DNA of 64,000 nt from Shewanella xiamenensis (GCF_014647135.1 NZ_BMOP01000021.1:1-64000); one strand, 5' to 3'. Shown: positions 16,716 through 26,460, numbered from the stretch's first letter. Numbers and translations: made by a program. Notes: generated by a model from the sequence alone, not told the origin.

Positions 16716-17362
16716 AAGCCCAATTTGAACAATTAGCGCAAAAGTTTGATGCTCTCAGCCAACGCGAGCGTGGGCTAATCGCCATTGCCCTGTTAGCACT
16801 GATCGCTATGTTGGCTTATATGCCTATTGAGTCGCTTTGGAAACAACAGCATTCGACGGCGCAGCAGTTAAAGGTCATAGAGCAAGAAAATCAGGTTTCG
16901 GTGCAACAGATTGATTTATATCAGCAGCGATTAGCGCTAGATCCCAATCAGGACTATCGCCAGCGTTTAACCTTGCTACAGCAACAAAACCAACAGCTTG
17001 ATACTCAGCTTAACGAGCAGATGGTCGATATGGTGCCCGCCGATTATATGCCTGAACTATTGGGTAATCTGCTTGGGCAGGTTCAGGGAATCACCTTACT
17101 GAAGTTTACCTCTGTCGCGCCCGTACCACTGCTTGCGGTGGGTGAAGAGAAAAAGTTGAATTTGTATAGCCATGGGATCCGCATGAGCTTAGAAGGTGAT
17201 TATTTCTCGGTATTGCGTTTTGTTGAAGCAGTAGAAGCCATGCCCGACAAACTTTACTGGAAACGCCTCGACTATAAAGTGGCTGATTACCCCAAAGGGA
17301 AAATCGATATCGAGCTTTATACCTTGAGTATTAATAAGGACTTTATCAGTGTTGCTCAATAA
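16712..17362 (+). CDS. mshJ: MSHA biogenesis protein MshJ (PilO-like)
   Basis: The 216-residue protein has a short cytoplasmic N-terminus (DALSQRERGLIA), one membrane helix (about 23-40), a Gln-rich coiled coil (about 45-110), and a periplasmic alpha/beta domain ending in DYKVADYPKGKIDIELYTLS, the PilO/GspM-like pattern. It pairs with the PilN-like protein to form the inner-membrane platform. Overlaps are four bases with the gene before and 14 bases with mshK after it. Confidence 0.85.
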   Translation: MKAQFEQLAQKFDALSQRERGLIAIALLALIAMLAYMPIESLWKQQHSTAQQLKVIEQENQVSVQQIDLYQQRLALDPNQDYRQRLTLLQQQNQQLDTQLNEQMVDMVPADYMPELLGNLLGQVQGITLLKFTSVAPVPLLAVGEEKKLNLYSHGIRMSLEGDYFSVLRFVEAVEAMPDKLYWKRLDYKVADYPKGKIDIELYTLSINKDFISVAQ

Positions 17363-17666
17363 GCCTTATATTTTCATCGCATTACTGGTGATTTCGGCAC
17401 AAGTGTCGGCTGAAAACTTACGGGACCCTACTTTGCCCGGTAAAAGCTATTCGGCTGTAGGCGCTGCGAGTCAAAATCAGCATCAAGCCTTAGTGCTCAA
17501 CAGTATTGTCAGCTCAGGCAACACGGCTTACGCCGTGATTAATAATAAAATTGTGTCCGTAGGTGATAGCATCCAAGGGGTCAAAGTCGTGCGTATTACC
17601 CCCTCGTCAGTATCACTTTCTGATGGACGGAAATTAGCATTATTTCAAGCAATAACAGAGAGATAG
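17349..17666 (+). CDS. mshK: MSHA biogenesis protein MshK (PilP-like)
   Basis: A 105-residue periplasmic protein starting at a GTG that overlaps mshJ. A signal peptide (IFIALLVISAQVSA) precedes DPTLPGK, the hallmark of PilP/GspC-type proteins, and a small beta-domain LNSIVSSGNTAYAVINNKIVS...VGDSIQG that matches the secretin-binding homology region. Its likely job is to dock the inner-membrane platform to the MshL secretin encoded next. Confidence 0.85.
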   Translation: MLLNKPYIFIALLVISAQVSAENLRDPTLPGKSYSAVGAASQNQHQALVLNSIVSSGNTAYAVINNKIVSVGDSIQGVKVVRITPSSVSLSDGRKLALFQAITER

Positions 17667-17680
17667 GGAATAAGACTCAG

Positions 17681-19360
17681 ATGACTGCCATTAAATACTT
17701 CACACCTCTACTCTCACTTTGCCTTATGGCTTGCCAAACCACAGATAGACCGCAGCCTATGGCATCAAAAGAGGCTCTTTCTGCGTCGATGCAGGCCGCG
17801 AAGCAGTCAACGCCACCTCCGCCAGCCGTTATGCCAGACGCGGTGCAGCGTGAACTGAATACTAATACCTTAATGGGCAGTTTAGCTGCGCCCATGGAAA
17901 CCGAACGTCGTATCGATGTTTCTGCCCATGATGTCGATGCGAGGGTGTTTTTCCCGAGCCTCGTTCAGGGCACCCCCTTTAGTGTGGCGGTGCATCCCGA
18001 TGTGCAGGGCACGATTTCATTGTCGCTAAAAGGCGTGACATTGAGCGAAGCCATTCAAGTGGTTGAAGATATTTATGGCTATGAGGTCAGCCGTGAAGGA
18101 CGTATTTTGCGAGTATTCCCTGCGGGGATGCGTACTGAGACTTTTCCGGTCAATTACTTATACATGGTACGCGATGGCCTGTCGTTAACCTCGGTGAGTT
18201 CGGGTCGAATTTCCGATAACAGCAACTCGAATAACAATAACGGCAATAATAACTCGAATAACGGTAACGTTAGTGGCAATAACAATTCGAGCAACGGTAA
18301 TAATGCCAACAATAACAGCAGCGATAGCAGCAATGGCACCTTTATCCGTTCGCACACTAAGACCGATTTTTGGGGCGAGTTAAAAGAAACCTTAACCGCC
18401 ATTGTGGGTGACACGGGCGGCGGTCGCCAAGTGGTCGTCACTCCACAGGCGGGATTAGTGACGATTCGTGCCTATCCGAATGAATTACGTCAAGTGCGTG
18501 CTTTTTTAAGTTCGGCAGAGACACATTTACAACGCCAAGTGATCCTTGAGGCAAAGATCCTCGAGGTGACTCTGTCTGATGGTTATCAGCAGGGGATTCA
18601 ATGGCAAGCGCTTGGCTCAGCGTTAGCAGGGGGAAATACTCAGGTAGAAGTAGGTACGTCTGCAGGTCCAGGTTTGAGTGATCAAATTAGCTCAACGCTG
18701 GGTGGCGTAACGACGATTAGTTTCAAGGGTGCGGATTTTGCGGGGATGATTAACCTGCTCGATACCCAAGGTGATGTGGATGTATTATCCAGCCCAAGGG
18801 TGACGGCATCGAATAACCAAAAAGCGGTAATTAAAGTCGGTACCGATGAGTATTTTGTTACCGATGTTTCATCAACTACTGTGGCTGGCACTACGCCTAT
18901 TACGACACCTCAAGTTCAATTAACTCCCTTTTTCTCGGGGATTGCGTTGGATGTAACTCCGCAAATCGATAAAGATGGCAACGTATTACTGCATGTTCAT
19001 CCATCGGTGATCGATGTCAAAGAACAGGAAAAAGGCATTGTAATCAATGACCAGCCTTTAAAATTACCCTTGGCGCAAAGTGAAATTCGCGAATCTGATA
19101 CTGTGATCCGCGCGGCCTCTGGCGATGTTGTCGTCATTGGTGGTTTGATGAAGAGTGAAAACTCAGAAGTAGTATCGCAAGTACCGTTGCTTGGGGATAT
19201 TCCTTGGGTGGGTGAACTGTTTAAAAACCGCAGTAAGCAGAAGAAGAAAACCGAGCTGATTATTATGTTAAAGCCGACCGTGGTGGGCGGGGATACGTGG
19301 AAAAACGAGTTAGAGCGTTCTAAGACCTTACTCGACCGTTGGTATCCAGAAAATAAGTAA
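17681..19360 (+). CDS. mshL: MSHA outer-membrane secretin MshL
   Basis: A 559-residue lipoprotein-type secretin with a lipobox (LMAC, cysteine 18). Periplasmic N-domains include the STN-like segment DVDARVFFPSLVQGTPFSVAVHP (about 85-160). Residues 178-221 form an Asn/Ser/Gly-only linker. The secretin core follows, with GIALDVTPQIDKDGNVLLHVHPS and VVIGGLMKSENSEVVSQVPLLGDIPW at the C-terminus. It forms the ring through which the pilus exits. The Asn-rich linker is striking and encoded by AAT/AAC repeats, so its length may vary among strains. Confidence 0.95.
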   Translation: MTAIKYFTPLLSLCLMACQTTDRPQPMASKEALSASMQAAKQSTPPPPAVMPDAVQRELNTNTLMGSLAAPMETERRIDVSAHDVDARVFFPSLVQGTPFSVAVHPDVQGTISLSLKGVTLSEAIQVVEDIYGYEVSREGRILRVFPAGMRTETFPVNYLYMVRDGLSLTSVSSGRISDNSNSNNNNGNNNSNNGNVSGNNNSSNGNNANNNSSDSSNGTFIRSHTKTDFWGELKETLTAIVGDTGGGRQVVVTPQAGLVTIRAYPNELRQVRAFLSSAETHLQRQVILEAKILEVTLSDGYQQGIQWQALGSALAGGNTQVEVGTSAGPGLSDQISSTLGGVTTISFKGADFAGMINLLDTQGDVDVLSSPRVTASNNQKAVIKVGTDEYFVTDVSSTTVAGTTPITTPQVQLTPFFSGIALDVTPQIDKDGNVLLHVHPSVIDVKEQEKGIVINDQPLKLPLAQSEIRESDTVIRAASGDVVVIGGLMKSENSEVVSQVPLLGDIPWVGELFKNRSKQKKKTELIIMLKPTVVGGDTWKNELERSKTLLDRWYPENK

Positions 19361-19366
19361 GCTTTC

Positions 19367-20296
19367 ATGTATTTGAAGCACTTTGGACTCAGCCAAACGC
19401 CATTTTCGTTAACCCCTAATACCGGATTTTTTTTCGGGTTATCCCCGCACGTAGAGGCGCTGCAAGTATTGCAGACCGCCCTACAAACCGGGGAGGGTTT
19501 TATCAAAGTCACAGGCGAAGTGGGCACGGGCAAAACCTTAATCTGCCGTAAGTTGATTAATGAGCTGCCGCAGGGTTTTCATTGTGCGTATCTTCCTAAT
19601 CCTTATCTCACCCCCGCCGAGCTGCGCTGGGCGGTGGCCAATGAACTTGGATTAAAATACACCAGCGAAATCGATCAGCAGCAACTCACTGGACTTATTC
19701 AGCAACAATTACTCGCCCTGAGCGCCCATGGTCACGCCATCGTATTAGTGCTGGACGAAGCGCAGGCCTTGCCCGATGAGAGCCTCGAAGCGTTGCGGCT
19801 GTTTACCAATCTTGAAACCGAAAGCCGTAAGCTGTTGCAAGTGGTGCTCTTTGGTCAGCCCGAGTTGGATGAGCGATTAAAGCGCCAAGCCTTTAGACAA
19901 TTACGTCAGCGCATCACCTTTAGCTACAGTCTGCGGCCGTTAACCTGGGATGAAACCGATGCCTACATTCGTTACCGCTTAGCGGTGGCAGGCTATGCGG
20001 GGCAAGCATTATTTAGCCCTAAACTGACGCGTAAAATCGCCGAGGCATCACGAGGCATTCCAAGATTGATCAATATTTTAGCCCATAAAGCCCTGATGCT
20101 CAGTTTTGGCGAAGGGGCAACTCAGGTGCGCATGACCCACATTAAGGGCGCGATACAGGATACCGAAGATGCCAGTCGCGGTTCGCAAAACTGGCCGACC
20201 TATATGGCGATCGCACTGATAGTATGTGCAGCGGCAATTGCGGCATTGCTGGCATCTGGCGTTAACCTACAACAGTTGTGGGGAGGCGCCGCATGA
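19367..20296 (+). CDS. mshM: MSHA biogenesis ATPase MshM (ExeA/GspA-like)
   Basis: This 309-residue AAA-type ATPase begins MYLKHFGLSQTPFSLTPNT, the ExeA-family start, with Walker A GEVGTGKT (about residues 49-56), Walker B VLVLDEAQALP (about 125-135), a sensor region QLRQRITFSY and SRGIPRLINILAHKAL, and a C-terminal membrane helix (about 284-303). ExeA-type proteins help secretins assemble through the peptidoglycan layer with an ExeB/MshN partner. The stop overlaps the MshN start by four bases. Confidence 0.92.
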   Translation: MYLKHFGLSQTPFSLTPNTGFFFGLSPHVEALQVLQTALQTGEGFIKVTGEVGTGKTLICRKLINELPQGFHCAYLPNPYLTPAELRWAVANELGLKYTSEIDQQQLTGLIQQQLLALSAHGHAIVLVLDEAQALPDESLEALRLFTNLETESRKLLQVVLFGQPELDERLKRQAFRQLRQRITFSYSLRPLTWDETDAYIRYRLAVAGYAGQALFSPKLTRKIAEASRGIPRLINILAHKALMLSFGEGATQVRMTHIKGAIQDTEDASRGSQNWPTYMAIALIVCAAAIAALLASGVNLQQLWGGAA

Positions 20297-21507
20297 GTGT
20301 GATCAACAAGATGCTGCAGGATCTCGATAAACGCCAGCAGGGGCATTCTCTCAGTAATGTGGCTGTGCATCAGGCCCAGTTTCTGGGGCGCCCAAATACA
20401 TCACGTAAATGGTTAGTCATCAGCTTAGTGTCACTGTTTGTAGGTGGTGTGTCGGTTTATGCCTTTCAGGCCATGTACGACTCAAGGAATGCCACTGATA
20501 ACAGTGTTAACACTGTGATGAGTGCCCAAACTCCGTCGGATAACACCAACCCACAGACAGATACTCCAGCAAAGGATATGTCTGCGTCAGTAGAATCTGC
20601 CCCAAGTATGGCTCAATCTCCCCGTGTTAATGCTGCGCCCGTTGAGCCAACGAGTGAACCGACAACCGAATCAGTTGCGGTAAACACCTCAACCGATACG
20701 GCTAACAAAGCGGCATTAACCCAAGAGTCGGTGCAGGCACAAACTGAGCCACAACAGGTTGCGGTTAAAGCAAATCAAGCGGAAGTTAATGTAAATCAGA
20801 ATGAAGTAAAAATAACCCAAACAGAGGCCAGGGCGAGTGAGCCAGTCGAGTCTGCTTCGACTCAAGCTTTGAGCCAAGCTTCGGCTCAGCCAACAGGGCA
20901 AATGGCGGTGACGGAAGTAAAGCTTTCTCCAAGCCAGTTAGCACAAAAACAACAGGTATTGGCGAGCGATGCCGAAAAGCAAGGTCAGTTGGTTAAGGCG
21001 ATGGATTACTACGCTAAAGCGCTCAAGCTCGACCCGAGCCTACATGAGTCGCGCAAACAACTGGCGGCGTTGCACTATGGTCAAGGTGAGCAGCCCCAAG
21101 CGGCCGAAGTGTTAGCGCAGGGACGGTTACTCTATCCGCAAGAGTTTGAATTTGCTTTGTTATTGGCTAGGGTGCAACATGCGATGGGCGATACTGACGC
21201 AGCACTTGCTAGCCTTGCGCAAATTCCCGATAGTCATCCTTTAGCTCGGCAAAAGTGGTTAGCGCAGACGGATTTAGCCCAAAAACAGGGGCAATATCCG
21301 TTAGCTGAACAGGCTTACCGCAAGTTATTGCAGCAGGAGCCGCAGCAGGGGAAATGGTGGATGGGATTAGCCTATGCTCTTGACTCTCAAAAGCAATTTA
21401 CCCAAGCCAGTCAAGCCTATCGTACAGCATTAAGCTATTCCGGTTTATCAACTCAGGCCACGGCTTTTATTGAACAACGTTTACAACAACTAGGAGATAG
21501 CCAATGA
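20293..21507 (+). CDS. mshN: MSHA biogenesis protein MshN (TPR protein)
   Basis: The ORF is open from a GTG at 20278, but the ATG at 20293 sits behind GGGGAGG and matches the family start MSVINKMLQDLDKRQ, giving 404 residues and an ATGA overlap with mshM. A membrane helix (about residues 39-58) is followed by a long Thr/Ala/Gln/Val-rich linker (about 70-215) and tetratricopeptide repeats (about 225-400). It most likely works with MshM as ExeB does with ExeA. The stop overlaps the mshE start by four bases. Confidence 0.9.
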   Translation: MSVINKMLQDLDKRQQGHSLSNVAVHQAQFLGRPNTSRKWLVISLVSLFVGGVSVYAFQAMYDSRNATDNSVNTVMSAQTPSDNTNPQTDTPAKDMSASVESAPSMAQSPRVNAAPVEPTSEPTTESVAVNTSTDTANKAALTQESVQAQTEPQQVAVKANQAEVNVNQNEVKITQTEARASEPVESASTQALSQASAQPTGQMAVTEVKLSPSQLAQKQQVLASDAEKQGQLVKAMDYYAKALKLDPSLHESRKQLAALHYGQGEQPQAAEVLAQGRLLYPQEFEFALLLARVQHAMGDTDAALASLAQIPDSHPLARQKWLAQTDLAQKQGQYPLAEQAYRKLLQQEPQQGKWWMGLAYALDSQKQFTQASQAYRTALSYSGLSTQATAFIEQRLQQLGDSQ

Positions 21508-23264
21508 AACCCAGATTAAAGATGCGTTTGGGCGATCTGTTAGTTCAAGAATCCATTATTACCGAAGAGCAGTTGCAGCAAGCCTTGGGCGAGCAGCGTA
21601 AGACGGGCCATAAACTTGGCCGAACCCTCATTGAGCTGCGCTCTATTACCGAAACTCAACTGCTGCAATTTTTGTCGCAGCAGTTAAATCTACCGCTGCT
21701 GGATATCAGCAAACGCCCAATTCCCACCGAGGTGGTGAATCTGATCCCTGAGGTGCAAGCAAGGCGTTTTCGTGCCCTTGCGGTTGAAGATCGGGGTGAT
21801 ACGGTGTTAGTGGCCATGAGCGATCCGGCGGATTTGCAGGCGCTCGACCATTTAGAAAGCTTAATTGCGCCGAAAAAGCTCAGTGTCGCAGTCGCACCCG
21901 AGCAGCAATTACTGCAAGCCTTCGATAACCTGTATCGCCGCACCGACCAAATCGCGCAAATCGCTGGTAAGCTTGAAGAGGAATATGCCGCCGATCAAAT
22001 GTTTGATCTGGCCAGCTTAACCTCGGGCGATAGCGATAATGAAACCACAGTGGTTAAGCTGCTGCAGTCGATTTTTGAAGATGCGGTGCAAATGCGCGCT
22101 TCGGATATTCATATTGAGCCCGGCGAAAAAGCCCTGCGGATCCGCCAACGTATCGATGGTCAGTTACACGAGACCATTCTAAATGAAGTCAATATCGCAG
22201 CGGCCTTAGTACTGCGGCTTAAGCTTATGGCTGGGCTGGATATTTCTGAAAAACGTCTGCCGCAGGATGGGCGTTTCCATATGGAAATTAAGGGCCACAA
22301 GATTGACGTACGGATGTCGACCATGCCGATTTACCACGGCGAATCTGTGGTGATGCGTCTACTCGACCAATCTGCTGGGCTGTTGACCTTAAATGAGACG
22401 GGGATGCCGCCACATATTTTGGCGCGTATTCGTAAACAGATTAAACGTCCCCATGGCATGTTGCTGGTGACAGGGCCTACGGGTAGCGGTAAAACCACCA
22501 CCTTGTATGGCATCTTAAGTGAGCTCAATACTGCGGATCGTAAAATTATCACGGTAGAAGATCCGGTCGAATACCAATTGCCAAGGATCAACCAAGTTCA
22601 AGTTAACCATAAGATTGGACTCGATTTTTCTAACGTGCTGCGCACTACTTTGCGTCAAGACCCGGACATTATCATGGTCGGTGAGATGCGTGACCAAGAA
22701 ACGGTGGAGATTGGTCTAAGGGGCGCACTTACGGGTCACTTTGTGTTATCCACATTGCACACTAACGATGCGGTAACCAGCGCGCTGCGTTTACTCGATA
22801 TGGGCGCCGCCAGTTACTTAGTAGCGAGTGCGTTAAGGGTGATTATTGCCCAGCGTTTAGTGCGCCGCGTGTGCCATAACTGCGGGGTGGAATATCAGCC
22901 TACGGCGCAGGAAAAAGCCTGGCTGAATAGTGTGAGTCGTCAGGACTTTTCATCGGCCAAGTTCCGCATTGGCACGGGCTGCCAAAGCTGCAATGGCAGT
23001 GGTTATCGCGGCCGTATCGGTATTTTTGAGATCCTCGAGTTGGATGAAAAGATGATCGATGCGATGCGTACCGGTAATCCACAGGATTTTGCCCGTGCAG
23101 CCCTGCAAAGCCCAAATTTTACTCCGCTTGCCGAGTCAGCACTGCAATATTTGAGCGAGGGCATGACGACCATTGAAGAGGTGGCTAAGCTAGTTGAGGA
23201 TGTGAGTGAGTCGCAGGTGCCACTCTCGCGGGATATTATCAGTCAGCAAGGCGTTGAGGCGTAA
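21504..23264 (+). CDS. mshE: MSHA extension ATPase MshE with c-di-GMP-binding N-domain
   Basis: A GspE/PilB family ATPase of 586 residues. The N-terminal MshEN domain has two 24-residue c-di-GMP motifs, residues 8-31 (RLGDLL ... LGEQ) and 37-60 (KLGRTL ... LSQQ), separated by five residues as in the structurally defined MshEN. The ATPase core has Walker A GPTGSGKT, Asp box VEDPVEYQ, Walker B VGEMRDQET and the His box TLHTNDA. A four-cysteine zinc site is formed by CHNC and CQSC. It powers pilus polymerisation and is gated by c-di-GMP. It is flanked by mshN and mshG. Confidence 0.96.
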   Translation: MKPRLKMRLGDLLVQESIITEEQLQQALGEQRKTGHKLGRTLIELRSITETQLLQFLSQQLNLPLLDISKRPIPTEVVNLIPEVQARRFRALAVEDRGDTVLVAMSDPADLQALDHLESLIAPKKLSVAVAPEQQLLQAFDNLYRRTDQIAQIAGKLEEEYAADQMFDLASLTSGDSDNETTVVKLLQSIFEDAVQMRASDIHIEPGEKALRIRQRIDGQLHETILNEVNIAAALVLRLKLMAGLDISEKRLPQDGRFHMEIKGHKIDVRMSTMPIYHGESVVMRLLDQSAGLLTLNETGMPPHILARIRKQIKRPHGMLLVTGPTGSGKTTTLYGILSELNTADRKIITVEDPVEYQLPRINQVQVNHKIGLDFSNVLRTTLRQDPDIIMVGEMRDQETVEIGLRGALTGHFVLSTLHTNDAVTSALRLLDMGAASYLVASALRVIIAQRLVRRVCHNCGVEYQPTAQEKAWLNSVSRQDFSSAKFRIGTGCQSCNGSGYRGRIGIFEILELDEKMIDAMRTGNPQDFARAALQSPNFTPLAESALQYLSEGMTTIEEVAKLVEDVSESQVPLSRDIISQQGVEA

Positions 23265-23266
23265 TT

Positions 23267-24487
23267 ATGCCGGTTTATCAATACCGTGGACGCAGTGGAC
23301 AAGGTCAGGCCGTAACGGGTCAGCTCGATGCTGCCTCCGAAAGTGCTGCTGCCGATATGCTGTTAGCGCGCGGCATTATTCCCTTGGAAGTCAAAGCGGC
23401 AAAGGTGACGAAGTCATTTTCACTGATACAGCTCTTTGGTAGTAAAGTCGGCTTAGATGAACTGCAAATTTTTACCCGGCAAATGTATTCGCTAACGCGC
23501 TCGGGGATCCCAATTCTGCGCGCCATTGCGGGATTATCCGAAACTGCCCACTCCCAACGGATGAAGGATGCACTGAATGATATTTCAGAGCAGTTAACTG
23601 CGGGGCGCCCGCTGTCGTCTGCGATGAATCAACATCCAGATGTGTTTGATTCTTTGTTTGTTTCTATGGTTCATGTGGGGGAAAACACCGGTAAGTTAGA
23701 GGATGCTTTTATTCAGCTCTCGGGCTATATCGAGCGTGAGCAGGAAACTCGCCGCCGGATTAAGGCCGCGATGCGTTATCCCATATTTGTATTGATTGCC
23801 ATCGCACTAGCCATGGTGATTTTAAATATCATGGTGATCCCCAAATTTGCCGAAATGTTTGCCCGTTTCGGTGCCGACTTACCTTGGGCGACTAAGGTGT
23901 TGATCGGTACATCTAACTTATTTGTTCACTACTGGCCTTTGATGTTACTGCTACTACTCGGAACTATTATTGGGATCCGTTATTGGCACCATACGGAAAA
24001 AGGTGAAAAACAATGGGATCAGTGGAAATTACATATTCCCGCCGTGGGTTCGATTATTGAGCGCTCGACCCTCTCCCGTTATTGCCGCAGTTTTTCGATG
24101 ATGTTAAGTGCGGGCGTGCCGATGACGCAGGCGCTCAGTTTGGTCGCCGATGCGGTAGATAATGCGTATATGCACGACAAAATAGTTGGGATGCGCCGTG
24201 GTATAGAGTCAGGTGAATCTATGCTGAGGGTATCGAATCAAAGCAAATTGTTTACGCCACTGGTACTGCAAATGGTCGCCGTCGGTGAAGAAACCGGCCA
24301 AATTGACCAACTGTTAAATGATGCCGCCGATTTTTACGAAGGTGAGGTTGACTATGACCTTAAAAATCTTACCGCTAAGTTAGAGCCGATTTTAATCGGT
24401 ATTGTGGCCGTTATTGTGTTGGTACTGGCGCTGGGTATTTACCTGCCTATGTGGGATATGCTCAATGTGGTTAAAGGCGGGAAATAA
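23267..24487 (+). CDS. mshG: MSHA platform protein MshG (PilC/GspF family)
   Basis: A 406-residue polytopic inner-membrane protein with two tandem T2SSF domains, recognisable from FTRQMYSLTRSGIPILRAI and FSMMLSAGVPMTQAL, and three hydrophobic segments (about 173-195, 222-245, 375-400). GspF-like proteins form the platform that the ATPase rotates during pilin insertion. It starts two bases after mshE. Confidence 0.95.
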   Translation: MPVYQYRGRSGQGQAVTGQLDAASESAAADMLLARGIIPLEVKAAKVTKSFSLIQLFGSKVGLDELQIFTRQMYSLTRSGIPILRAIAGLSETAHSQRMKDALNDISEQLTAGRPLSSAMNQHPDVFDSLFVSMVHVGENTGKLEDAFIQLSGYIEREQETRRRIKAAMRYPIFVLIAIALAMVILNIMVIPKFAEMFARFGADLPWATKVLIGTSNLFVHYWPLMLLLLLGTIIGIRYWHHTEKGEKQWDQWKLHIPAVGSIIERSTLSRYCRSFSMMLSAGVPMTQALSLVADAVDNAYMHDKIVGMRRGIESGESMLRVSNQSKLFTPLVLQMVAVGEETGQIDQLLNDAADFYEGEVDYDLKNLTAKLEPILIGIVAVIVLVLALGIYLPMWDMLNVVKGGK

Positions 24488-24525
24488 TGCCGAATCGAGA
24501 ATTTAACGTCATTAGGATCAAATAG

Positions 24526-25023
24526 ATGCAGAGCCAACAGAAGGCTGAAAGCAATCTGTTACGGGTTTATGGGCGGCTCGTTAGCTTGACCTTGGTGCTG
24601 ATTATTCTCGCGGTGATTGGGGTTAAATATTTTACCGCTATGCCACAACTTGCCGCCCGAAGTGTGGAGGTCGAACATAGTCGCTTCTTAAATGTGTTGG
24701 CTATGGTGCGCTCCCAGTGGCTATCCCTTGGCAAACCACAACAAATGCGACTAGATTGGGAAGTGTTTAATGAGCAAAACACTCATAATGAGCAGCAAAC
24801 GCTGGTGATCATGAGCGCGCAGGGATGGCCGCAACCGACCGAACTTAGTGACCAAGGTTGCCAAGCCTTATGGTGGCAACTAATGGGGCAGGAGGCGGCG
24901 GATAACTCCCTCATTGGTAGCTATTTTCTCAAGGATAATAGCTGCCGTTATCGCTCACAAAATGGGGATAGTATTGGCTATCAACTAAACTCTGGCAGGG
25001 TCATTTTTTTGACGAACTCCTAA
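24526..25023 (+). CDS. mshF: MSHA biogenesis protein MshF
   Basis: A 165-residue protein with one N-terminal membrane helix (about residues 20-42) and a periplasmic domain with two cysteines (DNSCRYRS and SDQGCQALW). MshF sits between mshG and mshB in Vibrio and Shewanella; its exact role is not known. Position is the main evidence. Confidence 0.8.
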   Translation: MQSQQKAESNLLRVYGRLVSLTLVLIILAVIGVKYFTAMPQLAARSVEVEHSRFLNVLAMVRSQWLSLGKPQQMRLDWEVFNEQNTHNEQQTLVIMSAQGWPQPTELSDQGCQALWWQLMGQEAADNSLIGSYFLKDNSCRYRSQNGDSIGYQLNSGRVIFLTNS

Positions 25024-25098
25024 AATATTGTTAAGTAACGGGCTTTTATAAACTGATTTAGCTGTTAGAATGGACTTTCATCAAGTAGGGGGAAACTA

Positions 25099-25716
25099 AT
25101 GAAGACTAAACAAAATGGTTTTTCATTGATTGAACTGGTCATAGTGATCGTCATTTTGGGTCTGTTAGCGGCAACGGCAATCCCACGTTTTTTAAACGTC
25201 ACCGATGATGCTGAAGATGCCAGTGTGGACGGTGTGGCGGGTGGTTTATCTACAGCCGTGAGTTTTGTGCGTTCACAATGGGAAGTCGATGGTCGCCAAA
25301 ATAGCAGTGTGATCTTAGATGGTACTTCTGTTTCACTCGACCCACGTTTTGGCTATCCAACGGGTACCTCTGGCACCGATGCGACGGCGATGACGGATGC
25401 AAGCTGTCAGCAGGTATTCAATACGGTATTGCAAAGTGCGCCGCGTAATGTGCTTTATTCGCAAGATGCGCGAAATCAACGTTATACCGTACGCGTTATC
25501 GATGGTGCGGGTGGCAGTACTAATTCAATTGCGGGTACAGCCGTGAGCGGTTTGGATTTATGTGTTTATCACCAAGTGGCCTCTCTGGTGTTAAACCAAA
25601 ATACAGGTGTGCCAACTCCAGCACCAGATTTATCAACCACTGGCGCTAAAGGCGTGGTTTATAATCCAGGTACAGGCAAAGTACTAAGTTTCACTCAAAC
25701 ACCATTTACGCCTTAA
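25099..25716 (+). CDS. mshB: MSHA minor/major-like prepilin MshB
   Basis: A type IV prepilin of 205 residues with a short leader (MKTKQNG) cut by the prepilin peptidase before FSLIELVIVIVILGLLAA. Two cysteines in the C-terminal half (SCQQVF and LCVYHQ) likely form a disulfide. It precedes mshA and is larger than it. Preceded by AGGGGGAAACTAATG, a strong ribosome-binding site. Confidence 0.9.
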   Translation: MKTKQNGFSLIELVIVIVILGLLAATAIPRFLNVTDDAEDASVDGVAGGLSTAVSFVRSQWEVDGRQNSSVILDGTSVSLDPRFGYPTGTSGTDATAMTDASCQQVFNTVLQSAPRNVLYSQDARNQRYTVRVIDGAGGSTNSIAGTAVSGLDLCVYHQVASLVLNQNTGVPTPAPDLSTTGAKGVVYNPGTGKVLSFTQTPFTP

Positions 25717-25786
25717 TTTAATGTTTTAATTGGTTTATCTTTTAATTAGTTTTAGTTAATTGGTTCTCAAAAAAGGGTAGTTTTAT

Positions 25787-26314
25787 ATGAAAAGACAACA
25801 AGGTTTTACCTTAATCGAATTAGTCGTAGTGATCATTATCTTAGGTATTCTTGCTGTCACAGCAGCACCTAAGTTTATTAATCTGCAGTCAGATGCTCGA
25901 GTGTCTGCTCTTCAAGGGTTGAAGGGGGCAATCCAAGGAGCTAACAGCTTAGTATATTCAAAAGCTGCACTTTCAGGTGTAGAGAAATTGGCATTTGGCG
26001 CAAGTCCTGCTCCAACAATCAATATTGGTACCGCCAACGTGACTACTAGTTTTGGCTATTTGCAAGCAACTAAAACTGAACTTGAAAACGGTGTTGACAT
26101 TAAATTTGATTTAGGTGCTGATGGTAAGGCAACAGCAACAGATGGAACTGCTGAGTGGGTTATTAAGGAAACTGCTGGATCTGGAACAGGTGCTAAATCC
26201 GTTGAAATATGGCAAAAAGGCGCGCCTGCAGGTTGTAAGCTAACATATACTGAAGCAGAAAATGCAACAACTGCTCCGAAATTCTCAGCGTTACCTGCTG
26301 CTTCAGCTTGTTAA
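25787..26314 (+). CDS. mshA: MSHA major pilin MshA
   Basis: A 175-residue prepilin, leader MKRQQG followed by [18 protein letters not shown]; the C-terminus has two cysteines ([10 protein letters not shown] and final SAC) forming the usual D-loop. Codon choice is clearly more AT-rich than in mshE, mshG or mshD, as often seen for antigenically varying pilins. A strong terminator at 26328-26356 separates it from mshC, so the pilin can be made at a higher level than the minor prepilins downstream. Confidence 0.93.
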   Translation: MKRQQGFTLIELVVVIIILGILAVTAAPKFINLQSDARVSALQGLKGAIQGANSLVYSKAALSGVEKLAFGASPAPTINIGTANVTTSFGYLQATKTELENGVDIKFDLGADGKATATDGTAEWVIKETAGSGTGAKSVEIWQKGAPAGCKLTYTEAENATTAPKFSALPAASAC

Positions 26315-26327
26315 TTTTAGTTATACG

Positions 26328-26356
26328 AAAAGGCCTGCCTAGCAGGCCTTTTTTTT
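26328..26356 (+). terminator. Terminator after mshA
   Basis: An 11-bp perfect stem (26328-26338 with 26342-26352), loop CTA, runs into a T-tract, 14 bases after the mshA stop codon. mshC therefore needs readthrough or its own promoter in the 26357-26571 gap. Confidence 0.95.
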
Positions 26357-26460
26357 AGGCCAACAATCTATTGGAGTGTTGGCTATAATAAAATGAATTT
26401 GCTAATTATTTCTTTTATTTAGGCGAAATATTTGCCTTAAGAATTAAGTTGGCAGAAACT

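Noticed and set aside
18997-19533. 178-codon minus-strand ORF opposite mshL/mshM
   Set aside because: It lies antisense to well-defined secretin and ATPase motifs, has no ribosome-binding site and no recognisable domain.
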